A stretch of DNA of 64,000 nt from Agelas oroides. Its lineage: Eukaryota > Porifera > Demospongiae > Agelasida > Agelasidae. The notes under the pieces were generated by a model that worked only from the letters and a program-made list of their open reading frames with translations, was not told the DNA's origin and searched no databases. Location: the NCBI GenBank assembly GCA_949130485.1, contig OX422193.1:1438871-1502870 (forward strand). The letters are read 5' to 3'. The translations under genes and the position numbers were made by a program. This document shows, piece by piece, positions 56,654 through 64,000 of the stretch. Position 1 is the stretch's first letter. Every line of letters begins with the position of its first letter.

Positions 56654-56887
56654 TGTGGTATCTGCTAATGTGACTATTAGTCTGTGAGAACCTTTAGTGC
56701 AAGGTTATGTGTTATCTTTTCTCACTTCTCTGTTTGTACTTATTTGGTACTGTCAGTCTGTGTGCTTCTAGAACTTTCTTTTCCTGCTGTATCCTATAAA
56801 TAGCTAGGCTGTATCCTTTTTCTGAGTTGAGTTGAGTGATCGTTCAAGGCACTAATTTCTTGATACCACGGCGGCTGCGATATCACA
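56654..56887 (+). repeat. 3' LTR
   Basis: It is 234 bases, starts TGTGGTATC and ends GATATCACA, is preceded by the purine tract and followed by the target duplicate ATAGT. Confidence 0.9.
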
Positions 56888-57010
56888 ATAGTGTAGCTAC
56901 TAGTAGCTAGTTGTTAAGTGCGTATAGTTGTCATCTACAGCGGGATTGACACATTTGTCCTCTGCATCATCTTATGTGCAGGAGTAACATCCCACAATAA
57001 TCGGTGTACA

Positions 57011-57560
57011 TAACATAGGCGTAGGAAGCAAATTTGAAGTGTAGAGGCCATGCTGTGCCGCGCGAAGCGCTGGTAACAAAATGGAAAGTAATTTCGCCAC
57101 GCGTAGCGCGGCGGCGAATTTTTTCAAAGTGCGCACCTTTAGACTGCAAAATAAGGCCTTTTTCAACGGTGTATAATATTCTAGCCTCGTTCTCAGACCT
57201 TACCAACCCTTCAGTACAATATTCAATTCATGTGGAAAACAGAGACTTCGTCGTCGTTCCCAGGAGACCGCCCGGCTAGCTTCGTCGCTTGTAGTAAAAT
57301 CTGCATTAGTTTCGTACCGAGCCATCTCACTGCCAAGATTTCGATCACCTTGCAGTGTACTTTAATCAGAAATGTGCGCATGTAACTGCATATGAGACTG
57401 ATGCAACGAAGAGGCTGCTTGACCTTAGCCTCGCTCCCAGAGAACGAGGCTAGCTTGAGCTAACTTATAGCATGCAGGTTATGAATATTAATTTACGGCC
57501 TAAAAAGTGTAGCGGCCAAAGCCGCTACGGCCGCTACGGTTCCTACGCCACTGCATAAGA
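57011..57560. repeat. Dispersed repeat ending CGTAGGAACC or CCTACGCCA
   Basis: The left edge (CATAGGCGTAGGAAGC) and right edge (GGTTCCTACGCCACTGC) are inverted. AAAAAGTGTAGCGGCCAAAGCCGCTACGG near the right edge resembles 8375-8420 in the epsin 5' intron (AAAGTGTAGCAGCCAAAGC). Two CCTCGTTCTC-type palindromes lie inside (57183, 57425). No coding capacity is seen. Confidence 0.5.
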
Positions 57561-57740
57561 TGGACCCATAATAGTACGTATGACACTCTATATATAGGGA
57601 CCATCTTATGTAGAATGGGTGGGGCAGTACATAAGATGGACCCATATATACAGGAGGCTTTGTACATAAAAAAGACCCATATAGTATAGGGAACTTCGTA
57701 CATAAAAAAGACCCATAAGTAGTAGTACATAAGAAAGACC
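57550..57740 (-). repeat. Inverted copy of the GGGTCTTTTTTATGTA array
   Basis: Read on the minus strand it follows the array at 49870-50060 nearly unit for unit, including GCCCCACCCATTCTACATAA. It abuts the dispersed repeat on its left. Confidence 0.7.
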
Positions 57741-58117
57741 CATATAGACCGTGTGCCTGCGTGGGCGTAGTCCGTATATTATACTTGAAAGTATACGATT
57801 TTCCGCATACTCGCCGCCATTTTGTAGGGCAGTTATGTACACGTTTGTTGGCTCCCTACCAGTAATACTGACGGCTGGATCGCTTAGTGGCTCACGTATG
57901 TTATAAGGCTAATAGCGATGTATGTCATACTGCAGCGATTTTAGATGCGGCTCATCGTAGCGTTCAGCAGCCAGCTCACAACCTCGTCGCTGTACAAACT
58001 TGCCGTTCACGGAGCCATTTTTTTGGCCCTACGTGACGTCATCAGAATACCGACGCCTAGCCCGTGACGTCACTGCCACTTGTAACCACGCCCATTTAGG
58101 CACATGGTCAATAGTAT
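57741..58117. other. Unassigned GC-richer stretch
   Basis: It holds CCGCCATTTTGTAGGG (57810-57825, a YY1-like core) and two TGACGTCA-like sites (58034 and about 58062). No exon is recognised. Confidence 0.3.
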
Positions 58118-58245
58118 AGGGTAGCCTCGTTCCCAGGCCTCCCCCGTTTTGTGTTCTTCGGTTATCGTTCAGTATAATACACGGAAGCGGAAGAGCGCGA
58201 AAAACGGGGAAGGCCTGGTCTCATTCATCACGTGAGTGACGTCCG
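58118..58245. repeat. Left arm of an inverted pair (partner 62905-63008)
   Basis: TAGCCTCGTTCCCAGGCCTC followed by CCCGTTTTGTGTTCTTCGG, a 14-base ATACACGGAAGCGG block and a GAGTGACGTCCG block is repeated in inverse at 62905-63008. It looks like the two ends of one large CCTCGTTCCC element, or two separate copies. Confidence 0.65.
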
Positions 58246-58531
58246 CGTCCACATGGCACCTTTACTCCTCTGGTCCTGTCCACAAGTGGAGGTTGGGGTC
58301 CGTCTGCCACGGTTGCTTTCAAGAGACTTGCAGGCCTCATTTCTGAGAAACATGACCAACCATACAGCAGCACCCTCAGCTTCATCAGATGTAAGATCGC
58401 TTTCAGCTTGATCGACTCAGCCATTGCATGCCTTCAAGGTCCCAGATCTGCCTTCCATGCTCCAGCCAGGGACTTCAACCTGACGGACCACCCCCTGGAT
58501 CTCATCCGTGCTGAGGTCCATCTTCAGGCCT
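58246..58531 (+). pseudogene. Relic of a transposable-element polymerase C-terminus
   Basis: An open frame of about 95 codons without its start ends at TAA (58529-58531). It reads HGTFTPLVLSTSGGWGPSAT, then AFKRLAGLISEKHDQPYS and IRCKIAFSLIDSAI, a tail I associate with the end of reverse-transcriptase ORFs in animal mobile elements; the exact family is not resolved. AATAAA follows at about 58570. The rest of the element is absent. Confidence 0.5.
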
Positions 58532-58700
58532 AAACGCCAGCTTCAATTTCAACATGCCAATTGGACATTAATAAAACTCTTATAATTCTTTAAGTACTAT
58601 TTGGTCATCACTGTCTTTACTACTTTCCTGTTTTTTTTTTAAACCTCTGTTTGCATTATCTTTCTGTACTTGTTGCATTACGTTGTTCACTCAAAAAAAA

Positions 58701-59400
58701 CCTAGGTGGACGCGCGAAAATGACGTAAGGGGGAGGGGACCAACCGCAAATATGTATAGCGCTCACTCAAGTAAAAACCGTTTAATACGCTACGAGTGGG
58801 TCCTAATTCGCGAGACTTGGCCCGTTCAGAAGGTCCAGAGTAAGAACGCCGTATCATCGTCCAATCGGCAAGTTTAGTCTAGTCTATCCACGCTCCAAGC
58901 GTACGCGTACTCGAAACTACAGGGGCTGATCCGGGGGGGGGGGGGGGGGGGGATTGGGTGGCTAGCCACCCCCCTTGGGTGTCCAGTGTTCATAGATGAT
59001 ACTATGATTCTATATTCTTTGTTTGAGCACTCTCTGATTTACTTGAACAAACAATTCTTGTAAACAAAGAGTATGATGAGATGGAAATCAATCACTCAGA
59101 CAGGGCAAACAAAGAATATTCAACAGATATTTAGAACAAGAAAGCCAAACGTAGCCTTCTTCATTCTCTTCATGATGGACAGATGGTGGAAGAACACTGA
59201 CAGGTGCAAGAGCACGTTGGATTGACACAAAGCAATTAACATGCACTGATGAATAATTAATTAACCGGAAATTTTGCGGCGCACTTCGCACACCGCTTTA
59301 GCCACCCCTCCTTTCATTTCTCTGGATCAGCCCCTGAACTACTAACTACGCTCTGCGATTGGTCTCCTCCCCCTTACGTCATTTTCGCGTCCACCTAGGT
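58701..59400. mobile_element. MITE with CCTAGGTGGACGCG termini
   Basis: The left arm CCTAGGTGGACGCGCGAAAA plus TGACGTAAGGGGGAGG is inverted at 59357-59400. A second element (58920-59336) with CAGGGGCTGATCC ends is nested inside. Non-coding. Confidence 0.7.
58920..59336. mobile_element. Nested MITE with CAGGGGCTGATCC termini
   Basis: The perfect 13-base inverted ends are CAGGGGCTGATCC and GGATCAGCCCCTG. A poly-G run (58936-58952) and inverted GGTGGCTAGCCACC follow the left end. hAT-like ends are possible, but an exact eight-base duplication is not visible. Confidence 0.6.
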
Positions 59401-59587
59401 GGAATCTCGTTATGCACAGACTTGCTCATGAGAAAAAAAATTACGGGTTTACCCCAAATTTTGATTTTAACCCTCTCCCTACGAGATTTAACTTAACCGA
59501 ATTTCTGCATACAAGCATGCATTCAGATAGTATGCAGCACATCAAAGGAGAAGAGAACAAGTAAGAATGGTATCAGTATAGTGTTAA

Positions 59588-60536
59588 CCCTTTAAACACT
59601 GAATTTTTTTCACTGGAGATTAGTTTTAGCCTAAACATGCCTTTAACGCACCGTATCTCCATTTGTGTCAAAGCTCTGACTCCAAAACTGAGCCCAACTC
59701 CACTTCCAGCCTTAGCAAGCAGACACGTGACCTTCACCACGCCCCCTCATTAACGAGCATGCAATGGTCAGCACTCTCGATTGGCAAACACCCACTTAGA
59801 GCCCAAGAAGCCTTCCCTGCCAGAAATGAACCCCCTGAAAGGTGAGAGAAGCATTTTCTAAGCCTGCTCATGCAGCCAGGCCAAGAGTTGGCCCACCCGG
59901 TGCCAACCACGGTCCTTTTGCAGCCAAGCCTAGCAGCTGCCATGTGCACTGCACCTACCACGCCCCCTCATTAACGAGCATGCAATGGTCAGCACTCTCG
60001 ATTGGCAAACACCCGCTTAGAGCCCAAGAAGCCTTCCCTGCCAGAAATGAACCCCCTGAAAGGTGAGAGAAGCATTTTCTAAGCCTGCTCATGCAGCCAG
60101 GCCAAGAGTTGGCCCACCCGGTGCCAACCACGGTCCTTTTGCAGCCAAGCCTAGCAGCTGCCATGTGCACAGCACCCTACCACGCCCCCTCATTAACGAG
60201 CATGCAATGGTCAGCACTCTCGATTGGCAAACACCCGCTTAGAGCCCAAGAAGCCTTCCCTGCCAGAAATGAACCCCCTGAAAGGTGAGAGAAGCATTTT
60301 CTAAGCCTGCTCATGCAGCCAGGCCAAGAGTTGGCCCACCCGGTGCCAACCACGGTCCTTTTGCAGCCAAGCCTAGCAGATGCCATGTGCACAGCACCCT
60401 GCGGGTGACCTCACCCACCTCCCCCTGTCCCAGCCTTTCTGCTGACGCAGAACCTGCGCGCCAGCGCGCAGAGACTATCTTTTCTGCGCAGTGCGCAGTA
60501 TGACGTTATCAAAAGTGTACTATAGGGTTTAAAGGG
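59588..60536. mobile_element. TTAA-target (piggyBac-like) MITE nested in the TIR arm
   Basis: TTAA flanks both sides (59584-59587 and 60537-60540) and the ends are inverted CCCTTTAAAC and GTTTAAAGGG. The unbroken opposite arm at about 62700-62710 (TTTTAATAC) shows the empty site. CCCT-starting ends next to TTAA are typical of piggyBac-type elements. It contains a 221-bp tandem array and no transposase. Confidence 0.75.
59738..60400 (+). repeat. Three-copy tandem repeat, 221-222 bp unit
   Basis: Copies start about 59738, 59959 and 60180 (CACGCCCCCTCATTAACGAG) and are nearly identical. Each is open on both strands over about 70 codons, which follows from a GC-rich unit with a period near a multiple of three and is not evidence of a protein. 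The array lies wholly within the nested MITE. Confidence 0.9.
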
Positions 60537-62904
60537 TTAAAACTAGTCAGTATTGAATGTCAGAAAGGGATGCATTTCTGGCAGCTGTGTAGCTAGGGGG
60601 AAACAGACTGACATTTCAGAGCAGCCTCCAGCAGCACTGAAGAAAGCTTGAATTATATTTTCTATTTCTATCCATGAGCCTTGACTGGTCAACACTCTTG
60701 TGTTTGGTGCACAATTAGTAAACCTGCTGTGCAATGCTGTGTGTGCATTTGTGGACTACGTTGCTGTACACTGCATCTAACTATGCACCAAGGGTCAAAC
60801 ATTGTTGAAATTGTCAACGCTGTGTGTTGAAATCAGGCTTAAAATGAAGCTATTTTATGTCTGTTCAATGTGTTAATGTTCCTATGCTAGAGGCAAAAAA
60901 TTATTCTCAGACTGATATATTTTTGGACCTCAGACTTCAAAGGTCTAAGCACGGTAGCAACTGTGCCAGATCATCAGAGCTACAAGACATGCTGGGGCTG
61001 GGATAGTTTTCGACACCCGAAGCTATTGTAGTACGCGGGGATAGAAAATCACATCCGAAAATACATTGTAAAACAATGCATAACTTCTTTGCCGCCTCCT
61101 CTGAAAGACTAAAATACTTGCCCTTCCACTGGCCTTGCCTATGAACCCATGCCATGCTGCAGCAGTTGCTAAATTTGGCTAGCAATGTGATATAATACAT
61201 GATTATCAGACTTGTCTGCATGCTAGTAGAATCCTTTTTCCGAGGATAGGTGCTTGAACAGATGTAGTATTTCTTTTGCTAAATCCCGGGTAGAAGACTG
61301 TTTGGAGTTGAATTTCAAGTGTATAGTATCAAACATTAGCCCAGTGCACCTATCCTACAGTTCTTATGTCTGCTGGACCTCTGCGCGAGCAACAAGAGTG
61401 CAACGTTTCTTAAGTGTCCGAGCATTAATTAATTCCTTTATCTGTAAATTTGACGAAGTCCTTACATTTGTGTAATCCATGCATGTGACAAATTTCTAGC
61501 GGCAGAATTAGCAGAAATTATGAAATTGTGCATGCTTTAGAGCTTCAAATTGAACCCTCACTATGCATGCACATATTAAAATTATGCATACCTTCTGCAA
61601 TGTCTTAAAATCCTTACCTAGTTCGATTGCACCGTTAATGCTGTGTTCTTATGTTACATATCAAGCAAAATTCTCATTTCTATACTGTCGCACTTGCATA
61701 CAAAACCTGTCTCATACTGCAAACTCAGGGTGTGAGGAGAGCTTGGGTAGGAGACTATGATACAATTTATTTCCATTGCAAAATATAAACAAACAAGCTG
61801 TGCATATGAATATAATTATGTGGTAAACTTCTTTACAGGCTAAATGGGAAAATAACCACATACATATCACAGCTTTTTGGTTTGTATTTTGCAGGGTCAA
61901 CGCAAACAGCAGTGAATCCTTCTCAGAGACTACATATAAGTTCTCCCCTAGCACCTCTTGCAGAGCACCAGAGGACTCAGGACACACTGCGCACAGATGA
62001 ACCTTCTCTTCGAGCACTGGAAAAGACAGCATAATCAAAGAGAGGCTGGGTATACATTTACACCTTTACTTCAAGTGTTAGGCATCCCATCCGTAATCCT
62101 GTGCTATCATCTCCAAGCTGGATAAAGCTTGCATTTGACTGATATTCACTTTTTCGATAAATACATGATTGTATTTTTCAGTAACCACTTTGCCTTACCT
62201 GCCCAGAGCTTGTAGTGTGTGGCTACACTGACAGATAAACTATCCCCTCAAACTATCTTCCTGGCACTTATGAAGCAGTGTTCAACTTGCTCCTTTGGAT
62301 TCTTTGTATGTTCTATCATCGAACATGGCAGCTATATAGCATGCACAGCTTTGACGAGACTTAGTGTGAACAAGTAGATCAACCTCAGAGCCCTGATCCC
62401 ACATGCAAAATGTCTGCATGTGCACATGCTGCCATGTAGAGTCAACTCTTATTTTGTCCACTCTATCGTGTTCATAAACAATAGTATCCTCGGACACACA
62501 CAACAGCATTGCACAGCAGGTTTACTAATTGTGCACCAAACACAAGAGTGTTGACCAGTCAAGGCTCATGGATAGAAATAGAAAATATAATTCAAGCTTT
62601 CTTCAGTGCTGCTGGAGGCTGCTCTGAAATGTCAGTCTGTTTCCCCCTAGCTACACAGCTGCCAGAAATGCATCCCTTTCTGATATTCAATACTGACTAG
62701 TTTTAATACTATACTGATATCATGCTTACTTGTTCTCTTCTCCCTTGATGTGCTGCATACTATCTGAATGCATGCTTGTATGCAGAAATTCGGTTAAGTT
62801 AAATCTCGTAGGCAGAGGGTTAAAAATCTAAATTTTGGGTAAACCCGTAATTTTTTTCTCATGAGCAAGTCTGTACATAACGAGATTCCCTAGCTGGATA
62901 CGGA

Positions 62905-63008
62905 CGTCACTCACGCGATGAATGAGACCGCGCTCTTCCGCTTCCGTGTATTATACTGAACGAAAACCGAAGAACACAAAACGGGGGAGGCCTGGGAACG
63001 AGGCTAGT
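62905..63008. repeat. Right arm of the inverted pair with 58118-58245
   Basis: It ends GGCCTGGGAACGAGGCTA and is the inverse of the left arm, including CGCTTCCGTGTATTATACTG. It lies directly outside the target duplicate of the 3.5-kb TIR element. Confidence 0.65.
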
Positions 63009-63089
63009 ATAGGGATCAGTTTACATAAAAAAGACCCTTATAGTATAGGGATCTTTTTCTACATAAAGTACATTGATACCAACCCCTGT
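63003..63089 (-). repeat. Inverted copy of the 49.8-kb array terminus
   Basis: On the minus strand it reads CAGGGGTTGGTATCAATG, GTACTTTATGTAGAAAAAGA and CCCTATACTATAAGGGTC, matching 49790-49870. Confidence 0.75.
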
Positions 63090-63203
63090 TTGTGACGTTT
63101 GAGGAGGGGGAGGGGCGAAACGTCACACTGATGAGTTACGTTGAGTCCCTTATATGGAGGTTGAAGGGCAAATTTTTGGCTTAGCTATCAGCGAGGAGTA
63201 AAC

Positions 63204-63249
63204 ATGGCGACACGGGAAGGATTAGAACGTGGAACAAGTCTGGAGAGAT
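63204..63249 (+). CDS. Candidate first coding exon of a gene extending rightward
   Basis: ATGGCGACACGG begins a 15-codon frame (MATREGLERGTSLER) that ends at a canonical donor gtgagt. Upstream lie a CGTCAC site (63121-63126) and CpG-richer sequence. A palindromic element starts nine bases after the donor. No family can be assigned from 15 residues, and no second exon is visible before the window ends. Confidence 0.3.
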
Positions 63250-63257
63250 GTGAGTTT

Positions 63258-63956
63258 AGTCTCGTTCCCAGACTACTTTTCGCCTGCCTGCTAACTTGGC
63301 CACTCCAAGTTGATTCATTGTTTCCCATTACACTGGAATCATGGCGATCATTCATTATTTATTACCAGAGGCTCGTCATCGTAGCTGGTCATGGATGACC
63401 CAGCTAGGCGGGGTGTGATGTTAGACACGAAGAAATGGATGGACGAACGCTCTTCACCCGCCACGGAAATGATCGTCCACGGCAGCACCGTACATTTGGT
63501 TGATAGAGAGTAAACGCAAACCTGATGAATAAATGTATGCATAATAAACAAAATAATGCGGCTCATAAAATGGTGCGGGCGGGAAATGGGAAGCAATGAA
63601 TCAACTTGGAGTGGCCTAAACTGCCTATACCGTTTTGGTTTGAAATCATCGTGACGTCACATCAACTGGATTCTGAATTCAAAAACGCTCTAGTAAACAG
63701 CGAACTCCGAGACAGCCTACTCATGCTCCTTTCGCGGCAGCTAGGATTGCCCGATCAATGTCCATTTCACTAGTCCATTTCACTAGTAGGTCGTTGGCAC
63801 GCATGTGGAATGCAATCTTCGATGGCGTCAAGCATTAAATTAGAAAAAAACAATGCGCCAGCATTCCGGCGCACTTGAACGAAAATGGAATAGGCAGTTC
63901 ACCAGACCCATTTTTCCGGCGGGCGCGAAAAATGTGGTCTGGGACGGAGACTAGTA
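63258..63956. mobile_element. TIR element with AGTCTCGTTCCCAGAC termini
   Basis: The left end TAGTCTCGTTCCCAGACTA is inverted at 63936-63956 (GTCTGGGACGGAGACTA). A second inner inverted pair, GGCCACTCCAAGTTGATTCA and its inverse, lies at 63299 and 63600. Related to the common CCTCGTTCCC family. No gene is recognised inside. Confidence 0.6.
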
Positions 63957-64000
63957 TCATACCTACCTTTTATTAGCTTAACACTGATAGTAGCTATGCT

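Larger units (their letters stand above)
51945..56887 (+). mobile_element. Ty3/gypsy LTR retrotransposon fossil
   Basis: The element is flanked by ATAGT on both sides (51940-51944 and 56888-56892). Parts seen in order: 5' LTR; a gag-like region with two CCHC knuckles (CYRCGRTNHGPADC and CRSCGKTGHIAPVC); a polymerase region with an RNase H segment (ITDHQPLTTI); an integrase with zinc-binding and DDE core segments; a purine-rich tract GGCAAGGGAGGAAA; and the 3' LTR. A DNA transposon of about 1.7 kb sits inside the 5' LTR, so the retroelement alone is about 3.2 kb, short for the family. It is broken and internally rearranged, with a handful of breaks. The LTRs differ by a few bases and one short indel, so it is young. 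Confidence 0.88.
59402..62888. mobile_element. TIR transposon with about 390-bp inverted arms
   Basis: The ends are GAATCTCGTTATG and its inverse, flanked by CCTAGGTG (59394-59401) and CCTAGCTG (62889-62896), an eight-base duplication with one mismatch. The right arm is continuous (62500-62888). The left arm is split into 59402-59583 and 60541-60740 by a TTAA-target insertion. The 1.7-kb interior (60770-62500) has only short frames, the best at 60937-61221 minus (KYFSLSEEAAKKLC); no transposase motif is recognised. The size and eight-base duplication fit hAT-like elements, tentatively. Confidence 0.65.

Noticed and set aside
59734-60392. Repeated 65-75-codon frames on both strands
   Set aside because: They repeat with the 221-bp tandem unit, have no upstream gene structure and lie inside a MITE.
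49790-63089. A Polinton or other giant virus-like element
   Set aside because: The long inverted ends invited the idea, but no capsid, protein-primed polymerase, ATPase or protease gene is seen; the contents are unrelated smaller elements.

Overview
This is a eukaryotic, intron-dense window from an animal genome. The gene set (epsin, FAM13 RhoGAP, CARD adaptors, a CRT-like transporter), the short introns, the TACATGTA-rich AT background and the load of palindromic MITEs suggest an early-branching animal, most likely a sponge. That is an inference; no marker gene settles it. All gene models below were assembled by eye from splice sites, reading phase and family similarity. No search was run.

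Layout. Positions 1-10356 (minus) hold an epsin gene with a complete ENTH domain; it runs off the left edge just before its first ubiquitin-interacting motif. Positions 11318-17666 (minus) hold a six-exon, 416-codon, ten-helix transporter resembling the chloroquine-resistance-transporter (CRT) family. Positions 18595-35936 (minus) hold a 35-exon FAM13-type gene (about 1506 codons) with an N-terminal RhoGAP domain and all the C-terminal FAM13 blocks; the exons join in phase from ATG to stop. A GC-rich stretch (about 36.5-37.0 kb) separates FAM13 head-to-head from two plus-strand tandem paralogues, 38147-41376 and 44282-47159. Each has five coding exons and encodes a low-complexity N-terminus, a short coiled coil and a C-terminal CARD. 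A third copy of their promoter and 5' exon lies at 47.69-47.94 kb without a recognisable coding part.

From about 47.2 kb to the right end the window is mostly mobile DNA: a Ty3/gypsy LTR fossil (51945-56887) whose 5' LTR was split by a DNA transposon that also sits just downstream of the first CARD gene; a 3.5-kb terminal-inverted-repeat element (59402-62888) with a TTAA-target MITE nested inside one arm; and many small palindromic elements, the commonest ending in AGCCTCGTTCCCAGGCC.

How the parts relate. Epsin (clathrin endocytosis), a CRT-like transporter (vacuolar or lysosomal in known relatives) and FAM13 (Rho GTPase regulation) are neighbours on one strand; nothing shows they are co-regulated. 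The CARD pair is the most distinctive host content: a locally duplicated, fast-diverging signalling adaptor family. A second theme is that low-complexity arrays abut splice sites with consistent strand polarity: pyrimidine or CA tracts before acceptors, and long GGGA arrays directly after two FAM13 donors.
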